Shown piece by piece: positions 36,250-44,009 of a DNA stretch of 64,000 bases. The stretch is from Microcoleus sp. AS-A8. GTDB lineage: Bacteria; Cyanobacteriota; Cyanobacteriia; Cyanobacteriales; Coleofasciculaceae. The notes beneath the pieces were generated by a model that worked only from the letters and a program-made list of their open reading frames with translations, was not told where the DNA came from and made no database searches. The number at the start of each line of letters is the position of its first letter. Within the stretch, counting starts at the first letter, position 1. Made by a program: the position numbers and the translations under genes. Where the stretch lies: assembly GCA_039962225.1 (NCBI GenBank), contig JAMPKV010000006.1, positions 124,001-188,000 of the forward strand. The letters run 5' to 3'.

Positions 36250-37023
36250 TCACTTGCCGAATTTGCTGTAGTCTAAAACTGAATCTTTATAGCTCGGCTT
36301 TTCAAATACAGCTTTGCCATCGAAGGGCAACAATGCTGACTTGACATTCAACGCCAAGGTTTTGAACATATCCGTCGTACTTGGCGTCATCTGGACTTTA
36401 GAGAACATAATAATAGCAAATAGATTGCCCGAAGGTAACAGCCCACCAAACCCCAGCACAGACTTGATGCCAAAGGGAATCACAAATGAATCCTGGGCTG
36501 GAATATAGGAACTGCCGACCGCTTGAGGTACATAGAAGACGTTGAGTTTCCTCTCCTCCAGTCCAACCAAAAGTTTGGGATCGGGTCTGAGTACCGTGCT
36601 TATATCTAAGCCGAACTGTCTGATCAACTGTGAGATCATCGGAAACTGTGCAACCATATCTTCGCTTACTAATGGGATAGCTTTATGTCCCCCGGATGTG
36701 TATCTTGAGTTCCATTCCGGTTTGTCACCAGCGGTTGCCAGCAGAGTCAGGCACTTCATGCTTGGAGATGGGAAATAGCTGCCCACCATGCTATTGGCGG
36801 ATTCGCGCAGTTCCAGATCAAGCTCCTCATAAGGATGGGTTTTGAAGCAACGGACGAGCGCACAGGCCGGAGTCCCAGTCTCCTGGTCAATCAAATTTTC
36901 ATAGAAATAGTTAACAATTTTGTTACTGACAGACTCCATACTTTTAGCGCCTAAGCGCTGCTGGCACAGAGTCATCCCACATTCAACCATGTCTTTTAAT
37001 GTGAAGTTTGTCAGGTCGTACAT
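36250..37023 (-). CDS. Stand-alone GAF-like sensory domain protein
   Basis: The 257-residue product is soluble and consists of a single domain. The blocks MYDLTNFTLKDMVECG, ACALVRCFKTHPYEELD, MKCLTLLATAGDKPEWNSR and FVIPFGIKSVLGFGGLLPSGNLFAIIMFSK resemble the N-terminal sensory modules of some cyanobacterial and proteobacterial histidine kinases. Here no kinase or output domain is attached. The ligand is unknown. The identification is from memory of such modules and not of a named family. It is convergent with surE. Confidence 0.7.
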   Translation of the reverse strand: MYDLTNFTLKDMVECGMTLCQQRLGAKSMESVSNKIVNYFYENLIDQETGTPACALVRCFKTHPYEELDLELRESANSMVGSYFPSPSMKCLTLLATAGDKPEWNSRYTSGGHKAIPLVSEDMVAQFPMISQLIRQFGLDISTVLRPDPKLLVGLEERKLNVFYVPQAVGSSYIPAQDSFVIPFGIKSVLGFGGLLPSGNLFAIIMFSKVQMTPSTTDMFKTLALNVKSALLPFDGKAVFEKPSYKDSVLDYSKFGK

Positions 37024-37805
37024 TGAATTTGCTCCAAAATCAATAAAACAGGCATAACTTTCCGGGGCGAATAAAGCCTACATTTCAGCCATTTACAGCC
37101 CCAGTTTTATCTCTTTGTTTAATGCAAAGAGGTCTACGGTTTCGTTGGAAATGTCTTGTGTGGAAGGTCAGATTATTTCTGTAGTACAGTCGTTTTTCAC
37201 GAGTTTACTCTTAAGCGGTTTTAATCTGAAAGGCAGAGATCAGAAGATTTCTCTACTCTTATTGGTTGTTTCTTCTGACACTCATACGAGTCTTCTGGAC
37301 AACCCAATGAAGCTTTTGTGTTTGAGTTCCCATCCATATTCCCTAGAAATTGGGTGCCTCAAATTAAGTGGAATCGAATTCCCACTTGTATTTGTACTTA
37401 GGAGCATTCTACCTTCGTATTTTTGTATTCTTCAATACATATTTCTAGAGAGTTTTTAAGTATCAGGAATATTTGCAAGAAGTAATGCAATCTTGTTGAT
37501 TTACTTAAAAAATAGCCAATTAAGTAGATAGATCTAAATAAATATACGCCACTTTTAGAGTGAACATTTACCTTGATTATATCTTCAGGGGGATGACGAA
37601 AAAGTAAGCGATACTCGCTTACTTACATTTAAATTTTCCACCTAGTTAATTTGCTGATGCCAAATAATAGTTGTCCGAAAAAATCAACATAAACTTTCAG
37701 CGATCGCACGGGAACATCTGGCTTTTATTCCCAAGCAATTCAGTTCGCGTAAGGCAGCGCAACTCCTGTAAAATTCCTTAAGGGGACTGCAACGAAAGGA
37801 GAAAT
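37024..37805. other. Long A/T-rich intergenic region
   Basis: About 780 bases hold one 114-codon plus-strand frame (37115-37459) with a TTG start and hydrophobic, low-credibility sequence that I do not accept as a gene. The DNA from 37440 to 37640 is A/T-rich. AAAGGAG just before 37806 is the ribosome-binding site of the next gene. Confidence 0.5.
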
Positions 37806-38741
37806 ATGCGGATTTTAATCATGGGTGGTACCCGGTTTATTGGGGTCTACCTAACTAAAATTTTGGTGGAACAAGGTCATGAGGTGGTGCTGTTCAATCG
37901 CGGTAAGAAACCAGCACCTGTAGAAGGCATTCAACAAATTCATGGCGATCGCATCGACGCCTCCCAACTTAAAGACAAATTATCACAAGAACAGTTTGAC
38001 GCCATTTTTGACAACAACGGTCGGGAACTCAGCGATACTCAACCCCTAGCCGAAATCTTTAAAGACCGGGTGAAACACTTTGTCTATATGAGTTCTGCGG
38101 GCGTTTACCTCAAATCCGACCAATTACCCCATATCGAGGGTGACCCAGTTGACCCAAAAAGTCGCCACAAAGGCAAGCATGAAACCGAAGCTTTCCTGGA
38201 ACAGTTGGGCTTACCTTGGACATCCATTCGCCCAACCTATATTTACGGCCCCCAGAACTACAATGACCTAGAAGCATGGTTCTTTGAGCGGATTGTACGC
38301 GATCGCCCCATCCCTATTCCCGGAAATGGAATGCACATCACCCAATTCGGTCATTGTCAGGACTTAGCTAGGGCAATGTCTCGGGTTCTAGGGAATGAGA
38401 GTGCGATCGGGCAGATTTATAATGTATCGGGCGATCGCTACGTTACCTTTGATGGTTTAGCACGCGCCTGTGTTGAAGCCACGGGTAAGTCCGCTGACTC
38501 CATCAAGATTGTGCATTACGACCCCAAGAAATTCGATTTTGGCAAACGCAAAGCCTTCCCCATGCGAGTCCAGCACTTCTTTGCGGATGTGCATAAAGCC
38601 ATGACTCAGTTGAATTGGCAACCGGAATATGACCTGATTTCGGGTCTTAAAGATTCCTTCCAGCACGATTACCAGGCATCTGGGCGTCATGAAGCTGAGG
38701 TGGATTTCTCGCTGGATGACGAAATTTTAAAAGCAGTTTAG
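37806..38741 (+). CDS. NAD(P)-dependent epimerase/dehydratase family protein, CSP41-like
   Basis: The 311-residue product is an atypical short-chain dehydrogenase with the Rossmann motif MGGTRFIG (residues 6-13), VYMSSAGVY (about 93-101, catalytic Ser/Tyr region) and RPTYIYGPQNYND. The overall sequence, including GKHETEAFLEQLGLPWTSIRP, is close to the plant CSP41 RNA-binding proteins and their cyanobacterial relatives. A role in sugar nucleotide chemistry or in RNA stability is possible. The start has AAAGGAGAAAT directly upstream. Confidence 0.85.
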   Translation: MRILIMGGTRFIGVYLTKILVEQGHEVVLFNRGKKPAPVEGIQQIHGDRIDASQLKDKLSQEQFDAIFDNNGRELSDTQPLAEIFKDRVKHFVYMSSAGVYLKSDQLPHIEGDPVDPKSRHKGKHETEAFLEQLGLPWTSIRPTYIYGPQNYNDLEAWFFERIVRDRPIPIPGNGMHITQFGHCQDLARAMSRVLGNESAIGQIYNVSGDRYVTFDGLARACVEATGKSADSIKIVHYDPKKFDFGKRKAFPMRVQHFFADVHKAMTQLNWQPEYDLISGLKDSFQHDYQASGRHEAEVDFSLDDEILKAV

Positions 38742-39064
38742 CGGTGGGGGCACTAGCCGTAACCCAGCCATTAACCTGCCAATTGTGTGGAGATGGTAAG
38801 TAGGTGGGCATTAATATTTGTCGTTGAGGCAAGGCAGGGGGCAGACCGGAGCTTTAGTGAGGACAGAAGGCAGAAGGGAAGAGGCTTTTAGGCTCTTAAC
38901 ATTTGTTGACATACGTGCATTTATTTGTGCCCACCTACTTATAACTTACCATCTCACTTTTAACGCACTAAATACTGACCCCCTCTCCCCCTGAGCAAGG
39001 GGAACAAGAAAAGTATTTGTCTTGAGTATTTAGAAAAAGGGTATAAGTGTTCCTACAAACTCGA
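38742..39064. other. Intergenic spacer with repeat
   Basis: This 320-base spacer between convergent genes holds a copy of the ACCGGAGCTTTAGTGAGGAC repeat (38845-38864) followed by CAGAAGG-type low-complexity DNA, and a C-rich segment near 38980-39000. No gene is seen. Confidence 0.5.
38845..38864 (+). repeat. Dispersed ACCGGAGCTTTAGTGAGGAC repeat
   Basis: This is the reference copy of a 20-base repeat. Close matches lie at 30197-30215, 40744-40763, 42987-43006 and, reversed, 53378-53395 next to the left end of the tnpB element. Confidence 0.7.
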
Positions 39065-40003
39065 TTAAACTCGATGATCGAGACGGTCATGAGGGGGCTG
39101 AATAACGGGTTTGCCGTTCACGTCTACCTCTAACTCTTCGCGACGAAGTGTCTCTGTCGCATCAACCGTACTTCGCTCAATTTCTTTCCTGATGGTGACT
39201 TCCTCGCGGACAAAAGCCTGCTTGCCGATTTCCGCCGTCTCTTCGTAGACACTCATGTGAGCCACTTCGCCTTCACGGAAATCCACTGTACCAGGAGTAA
39301 CTGTCGTCCCAACACCTGAAGGTGTTGTGCGCTCAATCACCAGTCGTTCCTTCTCTACCGGAACCGAAACCCGTGCCGTTTCGGTTTCAACCCGCTTACC
39401 GATGGCTACCTCACCCGTCTGACGACGGCGCTTATTGGCAACCAGCCGTTCTTCATAGAGTCTAAGGCTTTGATGCTCCTGTTCGTTCATTTGGTACAGT
39501 GAAGGCTCATGTTCGTAGGTGTAGAGATGGCGGTTCTCAGAAACAGAGCTAGGTGGAGGGGAAACTGGACGTGGTGTAGCCGATTGAGCCGGTACCCTGG
39601 CAATTCCTGGTGCCTCTACAGGAACTGAGGCTTCTACTGTAGGAGTGCGGTAAACGTGCCGTACTCGTTCTTCGTAATCGTAATCAACCGTCATACTGTC
39701 ATCGTATTCAGGTAATTTTTCGGCTTGCTCTTTGCTGAAAATTCCTACAGCGTAGATGCGTCGCGCAGGGGCATCAACATGGCAACGACCGACTGGAAGC
39801 AAGACCTTCTTTCCAAAAATCCAGAAGCCTGTTTCAATGACGAGATAGCGAAAACTGCCTGTTTCATCTACTAGTACGTCATGAATAGAGCCAATTTTCT
39901 CATTGGTTCTCCCAGCATAAACATCAAGTCCCTTGACGTCTTCACCGTTAAACGCTTCTTCGCGATAGTGTGGATTAAAATCCCCAATTTTGAAAAGAGC
40001 CAT
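39065..40003 (-). CDS. PRC-barrel and DUF2382 domain protein
   Basis: The 312-residue product has an N-terminal PRC-barrel-like domain (about 15-100, GLDVYAGRTNEKIGSIHDVLVDETGSFRYL in two strands' worth of pattern) and a C-terminal DUF2382 domain (about 180-300) with LYEERLVANKRRRQTGEV and VREEVTIRKEIE. A Pro/Ser-rich linker joins them. Proteins of this type are linked to general stress responses; no enzymatic activity is known. No signal peptide is present. Confidence 0.9.
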   Translation of the reverse strand: MALFKIGDFNPHYREEAFNGEDVKGLDVYAGRTNEKIGSIHDVLVDETGSFRYLVIETGFWIFGKKVLLPVGRCHVDAPARRIYAVGIFSKEQAEKLPEYDDSMTVDYDYEERVRHVYRTPTVEASVPVEAPGIARVPAQSATPRPVSPPPSSVSENRHLYTYEHEPSLYQMNEQEHQSLRLYEERLVANKRRRQTGEVAIGKRVETETARVSVPVEKERLVIERTTPSGVGTTVTPGTVDFREGEVAHMSVYEETAEIGKQAFVREEVTIRKEIERSTVDATETLRREELEVDVNGKPVIQPPHDRLDHRV

Positions 40004-40096
40004 GCTCCTGTCCCCAAAGTCATCTATGTCCCAGTACGCCTATATTAGGAATCTGAAGACGTTGGTTCCTCTGGCTAATGGATGAGAAATGGACTA

Positions 40097-40660
40097 CTAG
40101 CTATCAACCGTCAAACCACTACTTTTAACCGCCGGCTGACTGCTTTTTTGAGGCCAAAGATAGATGGCACCGGAAATCCAGGTGAAGGCAACAGATATCC
40201 AGAAGGCAACTAAGGCAGGGGTTTCCCAGGAATTGGGGGTTGGGGCAATTAAAAGTGCGATCGCCAAAATCTGACTCACAGTTTTGAGCTTGCCCCAGAG
40301 ATTAGCACCACTAATTTTCGTGCTACCTGTCAGGTTGGGGTTAATCCGCCAACCCGCAATCAGCAATTCCCGCGCCAAAATCAGAAAGACTCCCCAAGCC
40401 GGTACCTGACCCAACTGAATTAATGCCAACAACGGAGCTAATACTAAAAATTTATCGACTAATGGGTCAAGAAACTTGCCTAAGTCGGTAACTTGATTCA
40501 GTTTGCGAGCCAAATAACCATCCAGCCAATCGGTTCCGGCTGCAACCAAAAAGACGGCTAAACAGATCCAGCGCATTCGGTCTGTGGGATTGTGAAGGCC
40601 GTAGAGGAGAAACGGCAACCCCAGCAAGCGAGAAAAGGTAATCGAGTTCGGTAAATTCAT
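40097..40660 (-). CDS. pgsA: CDP-diacylglycerol--glycerol-3-phosphate 3-phosphatidyltransferase
   Basis: PgsA makes phosphatidylglycerol phosphate, the committed step to phosphatidylglycerol, the only phospholipid of thylakoids and needed for photosystems. The 187-residue membrane protein starts with LPNSITFSRLLGLPFLL and carries the CDP-alcohol phosphotransferase motif DWLDGYLARKLNQVTDLGKF followed by LDPLVDK (about 44-70), with all three Asp and the spacing intact. About four to five membrane segments are seen. It sits between the PRC-barrel gene and the sugar transferase gene, all on the minus strand, but spacers are wide. Confidence 0.93.
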   Translation of the reverse strand: MNLPNSITFSRLLGLPFLLYGLHNPTDRMRWICLAVFLVAAGTDWLDGYLARKLNQVTDLGKFLDPLVDKFLVLAPLLALIQLGQVPAWGVFLILARELLIAGWRINPNLTGSTKISGANLWGKLKTVSQILAIALLIAPTPNSWETPALVAFWISVAFTWISGAIYLWPQKSSQPAVKSSGLTVDS

Positions 40661-40743
40661 GAAAAAGCTAAGAATTAAGACGCTTCTGTCTTAACTCTTA
40701 GCTCAAATCCTACCAAAGCTGCATTTTTGACCAAAAAAGGCAA

Positions 40744-40763
40744 ACCGGAGCTTTAGTGAAGAC
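40744..40763 (+). repeat. Dispersed ACCGGAGCTTTAGTGA repeat
   Basis: The sequence ACCGGAGCTTTAGTGAAGAC differs from the copy at 38845 by one base. As there, it is followed by purine-rich DNA and a GGCTTTTA motif, which shows that the shared unit is a bit longer than the core. It lies between pgsA and the sugar transferase gene. Confidence 0.65.
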
Positions 40764-40951
40764 AAAAGGCTTTTATGCTTTTATGAATGCCTACTCCTAT
40801 GGAGAACGCTACGCGAACGTTATGAAACCCACGACTTTTATGGAGTAAGGGTATTAAGCCCCGAAGTTCAGGCGGAGCCTGAATCCCCATCTGAACGAAA
40901 CCTTTTGCCTTCTGCCCTCCTTCTTCTGCCTTCCTCAAGGTTGCAAGAGGT

Positions 40952-41650
40952 TTAATAAGCGCCATTTTTGCACACAACGACCAAAATAGTTTTTAGAATC
41001 AACTTGAGGTCGTAGGCAAGCGACCACTTTTGTTGATAAGCAATATCCATGCGAACGATTTCTTCAAAATCTGTGACGCTAGAGCGCCCATGTGCCTGCC
41101 ACTCACCGGTCATTCCAGGCTTAATATTTAATCGTTCCCAGTGATGTTTCTGATAACTCCTCACCTCTTCCAGCGTCGGTGGACGAGTCCCAACTAAGCT
41201 CATGTCTCCTTTGAGGACATTCCAGAACTGCGGCAATTCGTCCAAGCTGGTACAGCGTAAAAATCGACCAACACGAGTCACACGAGGATCGTTTTTATTT
41301 TTGAAAATATTACCTTTTGCCTGATTCTCTACAAGATGCTGTAGGTGGTGAGCATCCACAACCATTGAGCGAAATTTCCACAGGCGGAAAGGCTTACCGT
41401 TCAGGCCACAACGAATTTGACTATAAAAGATCGGGCCTGGATGCTCTAGCTGAATCGCGATCGCGATCGGGATCGCAAGGACGGCAGTAATGGCTAGTCC
41501 CACTAACGCTCCTATAATATCCAGCAATCGCTTACGCTTGCTGATCGCTGAGTAATGTGGACGTTGTTGGACTTTATAACATTGGCTAGGTTTCACGAGA
41601 ACTGATGAGTCAACCGGCCAGGAAGCAGAAGACTTTAAGATGGTAGACAC
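40952..41650 (-). CDS. Undecaprenyl-phosphate sugar phosphotransferase (exopolysaccharide type)
   Basis: The 232-residue product transfers a sugar phosphate to the lipid carrier at the start of polysaccharide synthesis. It has a hydrophobic segment at about 47-68, then KRLLDIIGAL before it, and the C-terminal catalytic region: LWKFRSMVVDA, TRVGRFLRCTSLDELPQFWNVLKGDMSLVGTRPP and KPGMTGEWQAHGRS. These are the blocks of the bacterial sugar transferase family. The N-terminal membrane part of long members (WbaP type) is absent, so it is of the short PglC-like kind. No other polysaccharide genes are nearby. Confidence 0.92.
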   Translation of the reverse strand: MSTILKSSASWPVDSSVLVKPSQCYKVQQRPHYSAISKRKRLLDIIGALVGLAITAVLAIPIAIAIQLEHPGPIFYSQIRCGLNGKPFRLWKFRSMVVDAHHLQHLVENQAKGNIFKNKNDPRVTRVGRFLRCTSLDELPQFWNVLKGDMSLVGTRPPTLEEVRSYQKHHWERLNIKPGMTGEWQAHGRSSVTDFEEIVRMDIAYQQKWSLAYDLKLILKTILVVVCKNGAY

Positions 41651-41869
41651 GGCTTGCGATCGGTTGTTTATAAAGGTTAGGCTTTCGAGTCATTACCTAC
41701 CTCGGATATTTATCTTCTTTAAGAGCTTGATTGATAGTCAGTTCTGCCTATTTTACGGATTCTTTACAATTGAAATCCTTTTTTTAAAGCTATTGTAAAG
41801 TTCTTGTTTTTTTATTGAAAAAAACACCTGAACGTTGCTATATTAATAAGATTAAGCTTTATTAAGCTC

Positions 41870-43891
41870 TTACATTAAAATCAGCGGTTCTTCAAACTTT
41901 TGATAGATACCAGACAAAATAATCTCCATATAATCGCGCAAAAAGGATTGCTGATTGAGATTTAGACGATAGATCCGATTCCCTTTGCCCATGTTCTTTG
42001 AGCCATCGTCTTCTCTAAAAAACAATCCCGTACTTGCAGCAACCTTACCGTAGATTGAATTTTGCTTAGAGATGGGAGATAGCAGGCTCACGTCTTCCAG
42101 GGCAGGCACCAAACCCTCTGGCAATTGACCCTCCACCAAGCAGACAAGTCGCTCGTAACAAGCGCCTATATTGACGCCCCGACGCTCTAACTGTTGCATA
42201 ATTTCCTCCAGACTGTAAGCACGAGTTGCCGCTTCGCCTGTGGTTTGTGCAAAAGCACGTAAAAGCTCTAACAGGAGGAAGTAGTCACTGTACTGTTGCC
42301 GAGTGCGATTTAACACTTGGGGATACAGAGGCAAACTGGCCAGTCCAGCCGCCACCCAACTTTCAGGGGGCAAATCAATATCCTGAATCACGGTAGCGTT
42401 AGGAAGTCGTTTCTGAAGCCACTGAGTCAGTGCGATTAAATGCGCCGTACCACCCAGCAACAAAATTTGATTAATGCCGTGTTCTGATATACCAGTTGTA
42501 ATCAGCAAGGCATTGAGTTGTTGATTGAGGAGTTGAATGAAAGGTTGAAGCACACGGTCTTCTAAATCTAGACGGGTCAGGGTACACTGCTGTTGGCTCA
42601 GGTCTAAAGTAAATTTCTCTTGATGTTGCAAAATTAACTTTAAGCAACCCGCCGCTTTGAGGAGCGCCTGTCCTAAGGGAGAACTCTGTAACAGCCATGC
42701 CAAGCGAGCGCGTCGGTGGGGATCACGTTGACCGGGTTGCAGTGATTCTAATTCCTCATGCAGTGAAAGTCGCTGCTGTTGCTCAGCAGATAGTTGGGGA
42801 TACAACAGTTGGCACAAAATATCTTGCTCGATCGCGTCGCCGGCATAAGGCAAACTACACAGAGTAAAATCGTTGTAAATTAAGTCTTGCAGGTCATCGG
42901 GCAAATTCACTAAGGTGAGTTCCGTTGTGGTCGCACCGATATTGAGTACTAAGGTACCTCCGCGCCAAGGGGCAGGTGAGGAGGCGACCGGAGCTTGAGT
43001 GAGCAGATAAGGGGATGAGAGCGTAGTGGAAGGAAATCCAGAGCTGAAAGATTGTTCCTGATCGTGGGTTTGAGTTAAGAAATTCTCCCCATCTCCCCCT
43101 CTCCCCCTCCCCCCATCTCCCCATCTCCCCCTCTCCCCCTCTCCCCCTCTGCCCGAACGGGGTAAACCCGCCAGCACAGAAGCGATCGCATCCTCCACAA
43201 AGAAAATTTGTTCTGGATACCTCACCAACTTCGCCGCCAGCACAGCTTCCCGGAGATTAAGGCGGTAAGTATCTCCCCAAGTGGCTGGGCTGCCCATAAT
43301 CACGCCCTGGAGCTGCTGTAAGGCGGCTGTGAGAGTTTCACTCTCCAGACCTTTAGCCCCCACCTGAACCAGAGAATGGGGTTGGCGACTATTCGGCGTT
43401 AGCGTAGCTAACAATGCCTGCAAAGACTGCCGTACCTCATACAGGGAAACGAGCTGCTGATTGGGTAAGTGCAACGTCGGTTCCCACTCATGACGTTTTG
43501 GACAATAGTAGGGAACCCCAAGATTCAAATAGGGTTTAAACTTCTCCAGGAGGACTCCTGGCTGGTTATGGGCGAGGGTAGAGGCCAAGGAACCCACAAC
43601 GATGGGTGTACTCGATGGCTCAACAGAGAGCGGATTCGCGGCTGGCTCCGAGTAGGTAAGTGCAGGTAAACGAAAGATCGGCGCGTCAGAACTACAAAGA
43701 GTGAATGGGGACGTCACCGTTGGTAATTCGTCAGCTTGTCGGGCAATTTCGTAAGACCAATAGATGGGGTATCGCTGTCCCGTCGTGGAGTTCAAGAGGA
43801 CAGCAGAAACACCAGTGGTACCCAAGTCAATTCCTAAATACCAGACAGCGTTGTTAGCCAGCGATTCTGGTTGCTTTGATGGTGCGGGCAT
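41870..43891 (-). CDS. Hsp70-like ATPase-domain protein without peptide-binding domain
   Basis: The 673-residue product has the actin/Hsp70 ATPase signatures: YLGIDLGTTGVSAVL (phosphate 1, about 18-32), TLVLNIGATTTELTLV (phosphate 2) and ILLLGGTAHLIALTQWLQ (adenosine). The last 170 residues do not resemble the beta-sandwich substrate-binding domain of DnaK. Within the ATPase part, between residues about 248 and 300, there is an Arg/Gly-rich insertion (SGRGGEGERGRWGDGG) encoded by a C-rich intergenic-type repeat. It lies 118 bases downstream of the large acidic protein gene on the same strand; the two probably work together. Role unknown. Confidence 0.82.
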   Translation of the reverse strand: MPAPSKQPESLANNAVWYLGIDLGTTGVSAVLLNSTTGQRYPIYWSYEIARQADELPTVTSPFTLCSSDAPIFRLPALTYSEPAANPLSVEPSSTPIVVGSLASTLAHNQPGVLLEKFKPYLNLGVPYYCPKRHEWEPTLHLPNQQLVSLYEVRQSLQALLATLTPNSRQPHSLVQVGAKGLESETLTAALQQLQGVIMGSPATWGDTYRLNLREAVLAAKLVRYPEQIFFVEDAIASVLAGLPRSGRGGEGERGRWGDGGRGRGGDGENFLTQTHDQEQSFSSGFPSTTLSSPYLLTQAPVASSPAPWRGGTLVLNIGATTTELTLVNLPDDLQDLIYNDFTLCSLPYAGDAIEQDILCQLLYPQLSAEQQQRLSLHEELESLQPGQRDPHRRARLAWLLQSSPLGQALLKAAGCLKLILQHQEKFTLDLSQQQCTLTRLDLEDRVLQPFIQLLNQQLNALLITTGISEHGINQILLLGGTAHLIALTQWLQKRLPNATVIQDIDLPPESWVAAGLASLPLYPQVLNRTRQQYSDYFLLLELLRAFAQTTGEAATRAYSLEEIMQQLERRGVNIGACYERLVCLVEGQLPEGLVPALEDVSLLSPISKQNSIYGKVAASTGLFFREDDGSKNMGKGNRIYRLNLNQQSFLRDYMEIILSGIYQKFEEPLILM
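42987..43006 (+). repeat. ACCGGAGCTTGAGTGA repeat inside the Hsp70-like gene
   Basis: A diverged copy of the 38845 repeat lies in the coding frame of the Hsp70-like protein, within the same variable linker that holds the C-rich insertion at 43086-43155. Confidence 0.55.
43086..43155. repeat. CCCCCTCTCCCC low-complexity repeat inside the Hsp70-like gene
   Basis: Tandem CTCCCC/CATCTCCCC hexa- to nonamers typical of cyanobacterial intergenic spacers run through this stretch. On the minus strand they code for GGEGERGRWGDGGRGRGGDG. The reading frame is kept, so the expansion is tolerated in a surface loop. Confidence 0.7.
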
Positions 43892-44009
43892 TAAGTTTTG
43901 AGCAGGTAGATACAGATTCTGGAGAGAGGCAGTGGTTTGTTGAGTTTTGGGGCTTGCCCAGACCTGACGCTGGCTCTCGTCTATTTACGGTTGAGCGTCT
44001 GCGTCTGAA

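Noticed and set aside
37115-37459. 114-codon plus-strand frame
   Set aside because: TTG start, no ribosome-binding site, low-credibility hydrophobic sequence in A/T-rich DNA.
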